Source of the DNA: Planctomycetaceae bacterium
Lineage (GTDB): Bacteria > Planctomycetota > Planctomycetia > Planctomycetales > Planctomycetaceae
DNA length: 64,000 nucleotides
Direction: 5' to 3'
Assembly: GCA_002724315.1 (NCBI GenBank)
Contig: PBOJ01000072.1
Location: 1 to 64,000, forward strand
Under the pieces are notes generated by a model. The model had not been told where the DNA came from and ran no database searches. It was given only the letters and a program-made list of their open reading frames with translations. Positions 27,618-37,065 of the stretch are shown one piece after another. The position numbers were made by a program, and so were the translations under genes. How positions within the stretch are numbered: position 1 is the first letter of the stretch; each line of letters opens with the position of its first letter.

Positions 27618-28050
27618 GTGCGAGTGGCTCACGGAAAACCCCGTAGGCGGCGTCTCTCGAAGAAGTCAATCAATCAGGGCAAGTGTGTGTATCGGGGAAT
27701 CCGGTCCGTGGCGCGCACCCGAAACGTCCTGGAGGGCCGAGATCCTGTGACTGGGTGTGGGAGGGTCGGAACGTAGCGAGAGTGCCAGTCGGTTGTGGAA
27801 GGAGACGTGGTGGGGCGATAGCGGGAGAGTGGCGGAGATGCTGGAGATGACGCGGTTTTTTTCGGCTTGGACCCAAGGCGTGGGAATGTCGCGCCGCAGG
27901 CCGCTCCGAAGATGCCAATTGCGCCGGAAAATCGGGCCAAGCTGCCACGGTTTGATTCGTCTTCAGCACCCTCTACAATCGGACGTTTCCCCCTTCAGAA
28001 CCCCCCGTCTTCCAGGTTGGGGTTTGTTCCGGAAGCACTCGAGGCCCCCC
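27618..28050. other. 433-base intergenic region upstream of argB
   Basis: No convincing gene was found here. The frame leading into argB stays open but its composition is not protein-like before GTG 28051. The region has the arg promoter near its right end (27952-27979) and a T-run around 27855 without a preceding stem. No RNA gene or riboswitch was recognised. Confidence 0.6.
27952..27979 (+). promoter_or_regulatory. Predicted promoter of the argBDF operon
   Basis: TTGATT (27952-27957), a 16-base spacer and TACAAT (27974-27979) form a good sigma70-type match about 70 bases before the argB start. No ARG-box palindrome was recognised. Confidence 0.5.
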
Positions 28051-28926
28051 GTGGACGACGCGATCCGCAAGGCCGGCGTGTTGATCGAGGCGATGGGCTG
28101 GATTCGCCAGTTCCGCGACCGGTACGTCGTGATCAAGCTCGGTGGCAGTGCCCTGGAGGCCCCCGAGAGTGTCAACAGCCTGTTGACCGATGTGATCTTC
28201 ATGGAGACGGTCGGCATGAAGCCGCTGCTGGTGCACGGCGGCGGCAAGTTGATCAGCCAGGCGATGGCCGCAGGAGGGATCGAGCCGAGGTTTGTCCAGG
28301 GGCGTCGGTACACTGACGAACCGACGCTGGAAATCGTTTCCCGGGTCCTGGGCGAGGAGATCCCCGCATCGTTGATCGGGGAGATCTCCAGGCAGGGGGG
28401 GCAGGCCGTGCGGCTGTCCGGACCCGGTTCGAATTGCCTGGTGGCTGAGCCCCTGAGGCTCGAAGGCGACGACGGCCACGAGGTGGACCTGGGTCGAGTC
28501 GGACACGTGGTGGAAGTGGACACGGGCATGATCGAGTCGGCCTGTGCGGAAGGGCGGATTCCGGTACTGCCCAGCGTGGCCAGAGGCCGTGACGGGGAGT
28601 TGTTCAACGTCAACGCCGACACGGCGGCAGCGGCGGTGGCCCGGATTCTTGGTGCCGAGAAGCTGGTGTTTCTCAGCGATGTGCCCGGCATCTACGCTGA
28701 CCGCGACAATCCCGACAGCCTGCTGGGACATCTTGACATGGCCTCGTGCCGGGGCCTGATTGCCGACGGTTCGATCGACAGCGGGATGGTGCCCAAGGTC
28801 GACGCGGCCCTGGAGGCATTGCAGGCGGGCGTGAAGAAGGTGCACATCGTTGACGGCCGAATGGCACATTCGGTCTTGTTGGAGATCTATTCGGACACCG
28901 GTGTGGGCACCGAGATTGTTCTGTGA
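28051..28926 (+). CDS. argB: Acetylglutamate kinase
   Basis: ArgB phosphorylates N-acetylglutamate in arginine synthesis. The 291-residue protein begins at GTG 28051 with the family-typical [17 protein letters not shown]. It has [10 protein letters not shown] (ATP site), VHGGGKLIS (substrate glycines), [12 protein letters not shown] and the C-terminal [12 protein letters not shown] motif. It is the first gene of argB-argD-argF, and argD follows after 32 bases. Whether it is arginine-inhibited cannot be decided by eye. Confidence 0.95.
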   Translation: MDDAIRKAGVLIEAMGWIRQFRDRYVVIKLGGSALEAPESVNSLLTDVIFMETVGMKPLLVHGGGKLISQAMAAGGIEPRFVQGRRYTDEPTLEIVSRVLGEEIPASLIGEISRQGGQAVRLSGPGSNCLVAEPLRLEGDDGHEVDLGRVGHVVEVDTGMIESACAEGRIPVLPSVARGRDGELFNVNADTAAAAVARILGAEKLVFLSDVPGIYADRDNPDSLLGHLDMASCRGLIADGSIDSGMVPKVDAALEALQAGVKKVHIVDGRMAHSVLLEIYSDTGVGTEIVL

Positions 28927-28958
28927 CACGCCGGCGGTTTCAGAGGGAGAAGTACGTG

Positions 28959-30338
28959 ATGGACATTTCGGCCAAACGTTCGAGTGAAGAGACGATTTCG
29001 CAGTTCCAGCAACACGTGATTCCCAATTACGGTCGCTATCCGATCAGCCTGGTTCGTGGCGAGGGGTCGCTGGTCTGGGACGCCGAGGGGAACGAGTACC
29101 TGGACCTGTTTCCCGGTTGGGGTTGCAACATCCTGGGCCACTGTCCACCCCGGGTGGTTTCCGCCCTGCAGGAACAGGCCTCGAAACTGGTCCACATTCC
29201 CAACACCTGGTACACCGAGCCACAGGGAGACTTTGCCGAGGCGTTGTGCACACGAGGATTCGGCCAGGCGTTCTTCTGCAACAGTGGTGCCGAATCGATC
29301 GAGGGCGCATTGAAACTGGTGCGTCTGCACGGTGCCGAAACCGGCCGGCACCGCGTCATTTCCTTCTATGACGGTTTCCACGGTCGAACGTTTGGTGCCA
29401 CCACCGCGACTGCTCAGCCCAAGTATCACGAGGGCGTGGGGCCATTGATGGCCGGCTTCGACTACGTTGCCTTCAACGATCTCGATGCTGTCCGCGACGT
29501 GGCCGGTTCGGAGACCTGTGCGATCCTGGTTGAGCCGATCCAGGGCGAGGGTGGTGTCAATCTGCCTGCGGAAGGGTTTCTCGAGGGGCTTCGGGAAATC
29601 GCCGATGCCTGCGGGGCTCTGCTGGTTTTCGATGAGGTGCAGACGGGGATGGCTCGTACCGGGACCTGGTACGGCTACCAGCAGTACGGGGTCCAGCCGG
29701 ACGTGATGACCGTGGCGAAGGGGCTGGCTGGCGGAGTGGCCTGCGGTGTGGTGATCGCCAAGCACGAGTTTGCTCCCAGTCTGAGACCAGGGATGCATGC
29801 CAGCACCTTTGGAGGCAACCCGTTGGCGATGGCTGCTGGCCTGGCGACCGTCGAGACGATTGAGGAAGACGGTCTGCTGGAGAACTGCCAGGTCATGTCG
29901 GACCGTTTCCGCGAGCGGTTTGAGGCCTTGCGGGCCGAGTTGCCGATTATCCGAGAATTGAGGGTCCAGGGGATGATGATCGGTGTCGACCTGTCGATTC
30001 CTGCCACGCCGGCAGTTGGCAAGTGCATGGAGCGAGGCGTGTTGGTCAATGCGACCCACGACACGGTGCTGAGACTGTTGCCGGCCCTGAACGTCACTGA
30101 CGCGGATGTTGACCGGGGCTGTGACGTGATCGCCGAAGTGCTCGGCGAGATGGCGGCCGAGTCGGAGGCCAGTAACGCCTCGGTGGCGGTGCCGGATGAG
30201 CTTGGTGAGTCGTTGGAGGACGACGGCGAAATCACCAGTGAAGGGGCCGAAGTCGAATCGGACGTGGAAGACTTGGAAGGGGGCGACCTGGAAGGGGGCG
30301 AAACGGATGAGGTGGAGGACGGAGAGGATGAGTCATGA
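28959..30338 (+). CDS. argD: Acetylornithine aminotransferase with acidic C-terminal tail
   Basis: This PLP enzyme converts N-acetylglutamate semialdehyde to N-acetylornithine. Landmarks are [37 protein letters not shown] and the PLP lysine in [13 protein letters not shown] 28959 follows AGAGGGAGA at a spacing of 8. The enzyme fold ends near residue 400, but the protein runs to 459. The last 55 or so residues are strongly acidic, with repeats such as [11 protein letters not shown], and have no counterpart in the normal family length. Its stop overlaps the argF start (ATGA). Confidence 0.93.
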   Translation: MDISAKRSSEETISQFQQHVIPNYGRYPISLVRGEGSLVWDAEGNEYLDLFPGWGCNILGHCPPRVVSALQEQASKLVHIPNTWYTEPQGDFAEALCTRGFGQAFFCNSGAESIEGALKLVRLHGAETGRHRVISFYDGFHGRTFGATTATAQPKYHEGVGPLMAGFDYVAFNDLDAVRDVAGSETCAILVEPIQGEGGVNLPAEGFLEGLREIADACGALLVFDEVQTGMARTGTWYGYQQYGVQPDVMTVAKGLAGGVACGVVIAKHEFAPSLRPGMHASTFGGNPLAMAAGLATVETIEEDGLLENCQVMSDRFRERFEALRAELPIIRELRVQGMMIGVDLSIPATPAVGKCMERGVLVNATHDTVLRLLPALNVTDADVDRGCDVIAEVLGEMAAESEASNASVAVPDELGESLEDDGEITSEGAEVESDVEDLEGGDLEGGETDEVEDGEDES

Positions 30339-31249
30339 GGCACTTGACGTCGTTGTTGGAAGTGACGGCTGAGGAGATCGGTGAGATCCTGGACTTGGCG
30401 TCGTCTTTGAAGACGGCGGCGGTCGGGGGTGACCGTCCTTCCCGGCTGGGTGGCCGGGTTTTGACCCAGATCTTCGAGAAGCCGTCGTTGAGAACTCGGG
30501 CGAGTTTTGATGCGGCGATGGCCCAATTGGGTGGCAGCAGCCAGTTCTTCTCGGCGGACGACGCCGGGTTGGGTGGCCGAGAATCCGTCGAGGACGTGGC
30601 GCGTGTGATCAGCGGGTACTCGGACGTCCTGGTCTTGAGGACGTTCTCGCAGCAGACGATCGAGCGGTTTGCCGAGTTGTCATCGTGCCCGGTCATCAAC
30701 GCGCTCTCCGATGATCGTCATCCCTGCCAGGCTCTGACCGATCTGTTGACGATCCGCGAGACATTCGGCGATCTGGCGGCACGCCGATTGGTGTTCGTCG
30801 GTGACGGCAACAATGTCGCGAAGTCGCTGGCGATCGCGTGTGGCCGGGTTGGGCTGTCGATGACGCTCTCGGCCCCGGACGGTTACGAGTTCGACAACGA
30901 ATTTCTGGAGTTGCTTGCCGTGGCGGTTCCCGACGCCGACTTGGTGGTGGAGACCGATCCGATGGCGGCAGTTGCCGAGGCTGACGTGATCTACACCGAT
31001 GTCTGGGCCAGCATGGGCCAGGAGTCGGAAAAGTCCGAGCGGGAGTCGGCGTTTGCCGGGCACCAGGTGAACGCCCGGTTGATGGCTGCCGCACCCGAAA
31101 CATGTCGGTTCATGCACGACCTGCCGGCCCGACGGGGGTTGGAGGTGACCGACGAGGTGATCGACGGGCCACAGAGCGTGGTGTTCACGCAGGCCGAGAA
31201 CAGGATGCACCTGGCCAAGGGGCTGTTGCTCTGGTTGCTGGGTGAGTGA
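30335..31249 (+). CDS. argF: Ornithine carbamoyltransferase
   Basis: ArgF makes citrulline from ornithine and carbamoyl phosphate. The 304-residue protein has the carbamoyl phosphate loop as SLRTRASF (about residue 51), HPCQALTD (about 129), [13 protein letters not shown] and DVWASMGQE. The usual SxRTR motif is kept, and the C-terminal catalytic HCLP is replaced by [10 protein letters not shown], which retains the DLP portion. ATG 30335 overlaps the argD stop, indicating coupled translation. Confidence 0.94.
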   Translation: MRHLTSLLEVTAEEIGEILDLASSLKTAAVGGDRPSRLGGRVLTQIFEKPSLRTRASFDAAMAQLGGSSQFFSADDAGLGGRESVEDVARVISGYSDVLVLRTFSQQTIERFAELSSCPVINALSDDRHPCQALTDLLTIRETFGDLAARRLVFVGDGNNVAKSLAIACGRVGLSMTLSAPDGYEFDNEFLELLAVAVPDADLVVETDPMAAVAEADVIYTDVWASMGQESEKSERESAFAGHQVNARLMAAAPETCRFMHDLPARRGLEVTDEVIDGPQSVVFTQAENRMHLAKGLLLWLLGE

Positions 31250-31256
31250 GGTGAGC

Positions 31257-31994
31257 ATGGCACGGCATGACGGGCGGGCGGCGGATCAGTTGCGGGCGAT
31301 CGAGGTGACACGCGGGTTCACCGGGTCCGCTCCGGGCAGCATCTACATTCGCGCAGGACAGACGACCGTGCTGTGCACGGCGAGCATTGAGGAGGGCGTG
31401 CCCCCCTGGAAGGATGACCCCGAGAATCCCTCGGGGTGGGTCACCGCCGAGTACAGCATGCTGCCGGGCAGTACGACTCCCCGGAAGCGTCGGGAACGTC
31501 AGAAGGTGGACGGGCGATCGAGTGAGATCCAGCGGCTGGTCGGTCGCAGCCTGCGGGCGGCCGTCGACTTTGTCGCCCTGGGACCGCGGACCATCACCGT
31601 CGATTGTGATGTCCTCGAAGCCGACGGAGGAACTCGGACGCTCTCGATCACCGGCGGGTTCATTGCGCTGGTCGATGCGGTGGCCAGTGTTCCGGATTTG
31701 TCAGGTCGGCTGGGTGAGGTCTTCGTCGACTCCGTGGCGGCCATCAGTGTGGGCGTCGTTGATGGCGAACCGGTACTCGATCTGGATTATCCCGAGGACA
31801 GTACGGCGGAAGTTGACCTGAACGTGGTGATGACCGGTTCGGGTGAGTTCGTCGAAGTGCAGGGGACCGCCGAGTCGCGGGCATTCGCCCGGGATGCGCT
31901 GGATCGGCAATTGGACCTGGCCACCAGCGGAATCGTGCAATTGACGGAGATCCAGAAGGATGTTCTCGGAGACCGATGGCCTCTGGACGCATAA
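31257..31994 (+). CDS. rph: Ribonuclease PH
   Basis: RNase PH trims tRNA 3' ends by phosphorolysis. The 245-residue protein starts [11 protein letters not shown], the typical N-terminus, and has [32 protein letters not shown] with the phosphate-binding Arg, [14 protein letters not shown] and [23 protein letters not shown] 31257 is 7 bases after the argF stop, and a GTG at 31251 is an alternative. It probably shares the arg transcript. Confidence 0.94.
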   Translation: MARHDGRAADQLRAIEVTRGFTGSAPGSIYIRAGQTTVLCTASIEEGVPPWKDDPENPSGWVTAEYSMLPGSTTPRKRRERQKVDGRSSEIQRLVGRSLRAAVDFVALGPRTITVDCDVLEADGGTRTLSITGGFIALVDAVASVPDLSGRLGEVFVDSVAAISVGVVDGEPVLDLDYPEDSTAEVDLNVVMTGSGEFVEVQGTAESRAFARDALDRQLDLATSGIVQLTEIQKDVLGDRWPLDA

Positions 31995-32088
31995 TCGGTC
32001 TCCTGCTAGTATCCCGCCCTCCCGGGTCCGATCCAACGGCCCGGTCTCTCGATCACTCGCATTTCGCACGGAACGAAGGGACTCGCTC

Positions 32089-33153
32089 GTGCGCCCCGCA
32101 TCCTTCTTTCAGTCGCAGCCTCGCCTGGTTGGCCCGGCTGTTGTCCTGGCCGTCACACTGCTGAGCCTGGTGGAGCTGCCCCGACCAGTTTCGGCGGCGC
32201 CCATCGAAGCGGTTCGCGGCAAACGGTACCGGATCACCACCCGGCATGGTCCCTGGATGATCTTCGTTGCCAGCCTGCACGGAAATACGGCCCGTGGTGC
32301 GGCCGATTCGCTGGTCTACGAACTCCGCAAGCTCGGCATCCCGGCCTACACCTTTTCGCAGGCTGAACGCACCGCCGGGGTTCGTGGGAATCGGCCGGGG
32401 CGTCGTCCACTGACCTTGCCGGGTTCGGCGATCTCGGTCATCGCAGGCAATTATCCCAGTATCAGTGACTGGCGGGCGCAGAAGACGTTGAAGTACATCA
32501 AGCGGTTCCATCCGGCATCGATCACCGGCGGGACTTACATGAAGACGCCGGGCCGCCCGAGTCCGTTCAGTGGAGCCTTCCTGGTCCGCAACCCGTTGTT
32601 GCCGGCTGGGGAGAAACCGGTCAGCAATCTTGTTCGACAGCTCAATCGCGGTGAACCGCACACCCTGTTCGGCAACCGTGGCCGTTACACACTGGTCGTT
32701 GCCACCATGACCGGGCGTTCCCAGACGGTACAGGAAAACGGTCTGCAGCGAGCCATGCAGTCGTTTCGGGTCGGCGACAGCCTGGACCAGGCGGCCGCGA
32801 AGGCTCGTCGAATGGTGAGGATTCTCAACGACCATCGTTACCTGGCCAAGCTCGCCAGGAGCAATCCCCAACTGGCCGAGATCCTGGCTCGTGATCAGTT
32901 TCGCGCCTTCGTGTTGCACGAACGCTACCGGTCGATCGTGACTGTCGGGGAATTCGGATCGCCTGAGGATCCGCAGATTCGTCCGTTGCTGGAACTGTTC
33001 CAGGCCAAGCAAAAGCCGGATCCGCGGACCGGAGCCAAGACGTTGACGCCCGAGTACATCCTCGTTCCAGGTGCGTCCCGGCGAAATCCGCTCGACCAGG
33101 TTCTTCCGTTTGATCCGGCTCCGCGTCTGATGCCGGTCGTGAAGTTGAAGTGA
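32089..33153 (+). CDS. Secreted protein of unknown function, possible SPOR-like domains
   Basis: This 354-residue protein starts at GTG 32089, preceded by GAAGGGA, and has a signal peptide (LVGPAVVLAVTLLSLVELP, cleavage near SAAP). Residues about 45-80 (GPWMIFVASLHGNTARGAAD, then a helix and LGIPAYTFSQ) follow the strand-helix-strand spacing of SPOR peptidoglycan-binding domains. A second similar unit may begin at RYTLVVATMTGRS. This assignment is weak. TAGTAT at 32007-32012 could be its own -10. It is placed between rph and rdgB, which are neighbours in some other bacteria. Confidence 0.65.
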   Translation: MRPASFFQSQPRLVGPAVVLAVTLLSLVELPRPVSAAPIEAVRGKRYRITTRHGPWMIFVASLHGNTARGAADSLVYELRKLGIPAYTFSQAERTAGVRGNRPGRRPLTLPGSAISVIAGNYPSISDWRAQKTLKYIKRFHPASITGGTYMKTPGRPSPFSGAFLVRNPLLPAGEKPVSNLVRQLNRGEPHTLFGNRGRYTLVVATMTGRSQTVQENGLQRAMQSFRVGDSLDQAAAKARRMVRILNDHRYLAKLARSNPQLAEILARDQFRAFVLHERYRSIVTVGEFGSPEDPQIRPLLELFQAKQKPDPRTGAKTLTPEYILVPGASRRNPLDQVLPFDPAPRLMPVVKLK

Positions 33154-33164
33154 GGGACTCGGGC

Positions 33165-33773
33165 GTGACGACCCCTCTGCTGGTGATTGCCAGTCGCAAC
33201 GTGAAGAAGGTCGGCGAGATTGCGGGGTTGTTGGCACCTCACGGAGTGACCGTCCAGAGTGTCAGCGAATTCGACGGTGTGCCGGAGGTGATTGAAGACG
33301 GCGAGACTTTCGGGGAGAACGCGGCCCTGAAGGCGACCCAGACCGCCGAATTCCTGGGGCAATGGACTCTTGGCGAGGACAGCGGTCTGTGTGTCGATGC
33401 CCTGGATGGCGCCCCCGGCATCTTCTCGGCGCGTTTCAGTGGCGAGAGCGCGACCGACGAGTCCAACAACCGCCTGTTGATCGAACGGCTTGAGGGCGTT
33501 CCTGACCAGCGGAGAGGGGCTCACTACGTTTGTCACGTCGCGATTTCGGATCCGCAAGGTGAGGTGCGGTTGAGCGTTGAAGCGACCTGCCGAGGCCGAA
33601 TCGTCGATGAGGCTCGAGGTGAAAACGGGTTCGGCTACGACCCGCATTTCCTGATTCGCGAATTCCACTGCACGTTTGGCGAATTGTCGCCGGTGGTCAA
33701 GCAGCATCTCAGTCACCGGGCCCGGGCGTTTGCCCGGTTGATGCCCGGGTTGGTGGGCCTGCTGCGGAGCTAA
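33165..33773 (+). CDS. rdgB: RdgB/HAM1-family non-canonical purine NTP pyrophosphatase
   Basis: The enzyme removes XTP and ITP from the nucleotide pool. The 202-residue protein shows VIASRNVKKVGEI (the SxNxxK substrate motif), GETFGENAALKA, GEDSGLCVDALDGAPGIFSA and GFGYDPHFL. GTG 33165 follows AGGGA at a good spacing. An earlier GTG at 33150 overlaps the previous stop and would add five residues. Its TAA stop shares two bases with the TAG stop of the convergent ribH-nusB gene. Confidence 0.94.
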   Translation: MTTPLLVIASRNVKKVGEIAGLLAPHGVTVQSVSEFDGVPEVIEDGETFGENAALKATQTAEFLGQWTLGEDSGLCVDALDGAPGIFSARFSGESATDESNNRLLIERLEGVPDQRRGAHYVCHVAISDPQGEVRLSVEATCRGRIVDEARGENGFGYDPHFLIREFHCTFGELSPVVKQHLSHRARAFARLMPGLVGLLRS

Positions 33774-34759
33774 ACGGCCACGCGGCGGTTTGCGGGAACC
33801 AGAGCGTCGAGTACGCCGTTGACGAAATCGGGGCTGCGGGCGTCACCGAAGGTCTTGGCCAGTTCGATGGCCTCGTCAAGCACCACCCGATAGGGAACGT
33901 CGCTGTGGAGCAGTTCCCAGGCGGCAAGCCGCAGGATATTCCGGTCGGTACCGGCCATGCGCGGCAACGACCAGTTGTCCGAGTTCGAATTGATGAGCTC
34001 GTCGAGTTCGACCTGTCGGGTCGAGACGCCTTTGACCAGTTGTCCGGCAAAGGCCCGGAGTTGCGGGTCTTCGAGTTCTCCATCGAGAAAATCGGTGAGA
34101 GCCGAAGTGGGCATGTCTGGGTTGAGGTCGACCTGGTAAAGCGCTTGAACCGCGGCCTGGCGGGCACTCCGCCGCTTGGGATCGGACTGGTCTTCGGCCA
34201 TCTCGCCGTCTTCCTCGTCCTTACTCTCGCTCTCGCTCTCGCTCTCGCTCTCGCTCTCGCCGCTGGCTTCCCGTGAGGCCTGCTCCGGCTTGCCGATCGC
34301 CCGCAGGGTGGCCAGGGTTTCCAGCGCGGCCATCGCCGCCTCGTGGCCCTTGTTCCCCATCTTGCCGCCGGCCCGGTCCAGGGCCAGTTCGAGGCTCTGG
34401 CAGGTCAGCACACCGAAGGCGACCGGGATTCCGGTCTGCTGTGCCGCCGTCCGGATTCCTTCGGCAACCTGGTGATTGATGTATTCGTGGTGAGTCGTAT
34501 CGCCCTGGATCACGGCTCCCAGGCAGACGATCGCGGCGTAGCGGCCGGACCGGGCGAGTTGTTCGGCGACGACGGGGATTTCGAACGATCCCGGCACCGG
34601 CACGACCAGGATCTTCTCGTCGGTGACCCCGTGTTGTCCCAGTGTTGTGACGGCGGCCTCACAGAGACGGTTGGTGACATCAGGGTTGTACTTCGAGACA
34701 ACCACGGCGAAACGGTCGTCGGGTCGTGCGATCGGCGAGACGTCAAGGTGTTGAGGCAT
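33770..34759 (-). CDS. RibH-NusB fusion: lumazine synthase plus antitermination factor
   Basis: One 329-residue frame encodes two proteins that are normally separate. Residues 1 to about 155 are lumazine synthase (riboflavin pathway): [31 protein letters not shown] and [12 protein letters not shown]. Residues about 156-186 are a linker with six Ser-Glu repeats and an acidic stretch. Residues 187-329 are NusB (rRNA antitermination): [32 protein letters not shown] and FVNGVLDAL. No stop separates the parts. An internal ATG at 34201 is preceded by GAGGAAG about 9 bases upstream, so free NusB may also be made. Confidence 0.9.
   Translation of the reverse strand: MPQHLDVSPIARPDDRFAVVVSKYNPDVTNRLCEAAVTTLGQHGVTDEKILVVPVPGSFEIPVVAEQLARSGRYAAIVCLGAVIQGDTTHHEYINHQVAEGIRTAAQQTGIPVAFGVLTCQSLELALDRAGGKMGNKGHEAAMAALETLATLRAIGKPEQASREASGESESESESESESKDEEDGEMAEDQSDPKRRSARQAAVQALYQVDLNPDMPTSALTDFLDGELEDPQLRAFAGQLVKGVSTRQVELDELINSNSDNWSLPRMAGTDRNILRLAAWELLHSDVPYRVVLDEAIELAKTFGDARSPDFVNGVLDALVPANRRVAV
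34224..34259 (-). repeat. Hexanucleotide microsatellite (CGAGAG)6 coding for (Ser-Glu)6
   Basis: Six perfect copies of ctctcg on the plus strand form the linker between RibH and NusB. Because the unit is six bases, changes in copy number alter linker length without shifting the frame. Confidence 0.97.
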
Positions 34760-34802
34760 CGTGGTGCCGCGTGGTGGGGCGTGACAAGACATCCGGGGCG
34801 AC

Positions 34803-36164
34803 TCAGCCCAGGTTCATGCTCATCAGGAATTCATCGTTGGTTTCGGTTCGTCGCATCTTGTTGGTCAGCAGTTCCATTGCCTCGACGGGATTCATGTCGT
34901 TGAGCACACGGCGGAGTACCCAGACCAGCCGCAGTTCCTCCTCGTCCATCAGAAGTTCCTCGCGGCGGGTGCCGGACTTGTTGACATCGACGGCCGGCCA
35001 GATGCGTTTTTCCACGAGTCGCCGGTCGAGGTGCAACTCGGTGTTGCCGGTGCCCTTGAACTCCTCGAAGATCACGTCGTCCATGCGGCTGCCGGTGTCG
35101 ACCAGGGCGGTGGCGATCACCGTCAGGCTGCCACCGTCCTCGACATTGCGGGCCGCTCCGAAGAACCGCTTGGGGTGTTGCAGGGCGCCCGAATCGATGC
35201 CTCCGGAGAGCACCTTGCCCGAGTGCGGAACCTCGTTGTTCCAGGCTCGGGCCAGTCGGGTGATGGAATCCAGGAAAATCACGACGTCGTGACCGTGTTC
35301 GACCATCCGCTTGGCCTTCTCGATGACCATCTCCGAGACCTGGACGTGCCGACTGGAGGGTTCGTCGAACGTGCTGCTGATCACTTCACAGCCGGCCCCC
35401 TTGACCTGCCGCTCCATGTCGGTGACTTCCTCGGGCCGTTCGTCGATCAGCAGCACGATCACGTAGGCCTCGGGATGATTTTCGAGGACGCTGCGAGCCA
35501 TCTTCTGCAACAGGATTGTTTTGCCGGCACGTGGAGGCGAGACGATCAGAGCTCGCTGACCCATTCCGATCGGGGACATCATGTCGACCACACGGGTGGC
35601 CAGTTCGTCAGGAGTGGTGATCAGGTTGAGCCGTTGTTCGGGATGCAGGGGTGTGAGGTCGTCGAAACTGACCTTGCCCGTCCCCAGGTTGGGATCCTCG
35701 TTGTTGATGGCCTCGACCCGGAGCAGCGCGAAGTACCGCTCGTTCTCCTTCGGTGGCCGGATCTGGCCGGCGACGGTGGCTCCCTTCTTCAGTCCGAACC
35801 GGCGAATCTGGCTGGGCGACACGTAGATGTCGTCGGGGCAGGGCAGGTAGTGATAATCGGGACTGCGGAGAAAACCGAAGCCGTCGGGGAGGATCTCGAG
35901 CGTGCCCTCTCCGAACATCAGCCCGTTGAGCTTGGTCCGTTCCTTGAGGATGCGGAAGATCAGGTCCTGCTTTTTGAGGCCCGAGTAATCACTGACCTCC
36001 TCCTCACGGGCCAGGTCGAGCAGTTCCTTCATGGTCATCCGCTGGAGATCAGCGATGTGCATGTCACTTTGCTTGATCTCCTCGTAGCGCTCGTCGGCCG
36101 GAAACGCCGTGGCCGGCGCGGTGTCGACGGTGGCGTCGGGAGGTGTTGGGGACGGGGTGCTCAT
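34803..36164 (-). CDS. rho: Transcription termination factor Rho
   Basis: Rho is the hexameric RNA helicase of factor-dependent termination. The 453-residue protein has the N-terminal Rho domain ([20 protein letters not shown]), the cold-shock-like RNA-binding domain ([20 protein letters not shown]) and the ATPase core with PPRAGKT near residue 206, [16 protein letters not shown] and [11 protein letters not shown]. About 35 extra N-terminal residues are Pro/Thr/Ala-rich. The gene lies 34 bases downstream of coaE and 43 bases upstream of ribH-nusB. Confidence 0.96.
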   Translation of the reverse strand: MSTPSPTPPDATVDTAPATAFPADERYEEIKQSDMHIADLQRMTMKELLDLAREEEVSDYSGLKKQDLIFRILKERTKLNGLMFGEGTLEILPDGFGFLRSPDYHYLPCPDDIYVSPSQIRRFGLKKGATVAGQIRPPKENERYFALLRVEAINNEDPNLGTGKVSFDDLTPLHPEQRLNLITTPDELATRVVDMMSPIGMGQRALIVSPPRAGKTILLQKMARSVLENHPEAYVIVLLIDERPEEVTDMERQVKGAGCEVISSTFDEPSSRHVQVSEMVIEKAKRMVEHGHDVVIFLDSITRLARAWNNEVPHSGKVLSGGIDSGALQHPKRFFGAARNVEDGGSLTVIATALVDTGSRMDDVIFEEFKGTGNTELHLDRRLVEKRIWPAVDVNKSGTRREELLMDEEELRLVWVLRRVLNDMNPVEAMELLTNKMRRTETNDEFLMSMNLG

Positions 36165-36198
36165 GGGACTGTCTCGAGAAGAGATTTGTCGAAAGGGG

Positions 36199-36855
36199 TC
36201 ATAGGCAGGACGCGGAGGTCGTGCCGCGGAGGGAGTGGATGACTGACAGCAGGCGGGGCCCGGAGCTTTCCAGTGTTGTGCTGTTGTCGATGATCGTGTC
36301 GGAGCGGGCCTGTTTCCGTTCGAGCGACCACTGGCTGGACTGGCGGGCCAGGAAGTCGGAGCGTGTCCAGTTGCGTGTCGATGTCACCCGGGCCAGGCGA
36401 TCGGCCTCGGACACATCGACAAACACCACGTGATCGCACAGGTCGTCCCAGCCAGCTTCCAGCAATACGGCGGCATCGACGAGGATCCCCTCGCAATCGA
36501 TTCGGTTGCGGTGTTTTTGGATCAGGTCTTCAAGGCTCCTGCGGATGAAGGGATGGACGATGGCTTCGAGGTCGTTCCGAGCCGATTGCGATTCGGGGTC
36601 GTCTCCGAAAACGATCGCCGCCAGCGTGGGACGGCTGATTTCGGTCGCGGAGGATGTGTCTGAGGGGCCGGCCTGGGGAAATCGTTCGATGACCAATCCG
36701 GTGATGGTGGGCTCGGTGAGCGCCTGGTGTCCGAGTTGGTCGCCGTCCAGCACTTCGACGCGAGAATTCCGCGAGACCCATCTGGCCAGGGCACTTTTGC
36801 CCGACCCGATCCCGCCGACCAGTCCCACGACCGGAGCGCAATGATCCTGTGGCAC
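36199..36855 (-). CDS. coaE: Dephospho-CoA kinase
   Basis: CoaE carries out the last step of coenzyme A synthesis. The 218-residue P-loop kinase has GGIGSGKS (about residue 13), LDGDQLGH, a VHPFIRR segment and [19 protein letters not shown] 36855 is the only start that keeps the P-loop near the N-terminus. The gene lies between polA and rho on the same strand. Confidence 0.92.
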   Translation of the reverse strand: MPQDHCAPVVGLVGGIGSGKSALARWVSRNSRVEVLDGDQLGHQALTEPTITGLVIERFPQAGPSDTSSATEISRPTLAAIVFGDDPESQSARNDLEAIVHPFIRRSLEDLIQKHRNRIDCEGILVDAAVLLEAGWDDLCDHVVFVDVSEADRLARVTSTRNWTRSDFLARQSSQWSLERKQARSDTIIDNSTTLESSGPRLLSVIHSLRGTTSASCL

Positions 36856-36898
36856 GGAGTTGTCTTGTAGGGGGAGAAAGTGTGTGAGGGTACGAAAT

Positions 36899-37002
36899 GG
36901 CCAAATGTGGCCTGAAGAAACCGGTCCATGGTCGAGGGGTTGGAGAGAGTTGAACGTGCGGATCCTTCGCACGGAAATCTGTCTGGAGAAAGGAGTTCTC
37001 CA
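36899..37002 (-). other. Three short hairpins in the leader between polA and coaE
   Basis: Three perfect inverted repeats lie in a row: GGCCA-AATG-TGGCC at 36899-36912, GTGCG-N7-CGCAC at 36956-36972, and TGGAGAA-N5-TTCTCCA at 36984-37002. All lie between the predicted coaE promoter and its start codon. None is followed by a T-run, so they are not simple terminators. Their role is unknown. Confidence 0.5.
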
Positions 37003-37016
37003 AGGGATGTGGCTTC

Positions 37017-37045
37017 ATGTTGAACGCTGTTGTGCAGGGTGTCAA
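37017..37045 (-). promoter_or_regulatory. Predicted promoter for coaE-rho-ribH/nusB
   Basis: On the minus strand, TTGACA (37045-37040), a 17-base spacer and CAACAT (37022-37017) lie just after the polA stop codon. The -35 is consensus and the -10 is weak. It would give a leader of about 150 bases. Confidence 0.37.
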
Positions 37046-37065
37046 TGAAAAACCCGGCCCCGCAA

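Noticed and set aside
27830-27860. T-run near 27855 as a terminator
   Set aside because: No stable stem precedes it on the plus strand and no gene ends nearby on that strand.
34224-34259. Microsatellite as a phase-variation switch for NusB
   Set aside because: A six-base unit cannot shift the reading frame, so on/off switching is not possible by copy number change.
36856-37065. SRP RNA or RNase P RNA in the polA-coaE gap
   Set aside because: The conserved GGTCAGG/GGAAGG/AGCAGCC elements of SRP RNA and the P4 helix of RNase P are absent.
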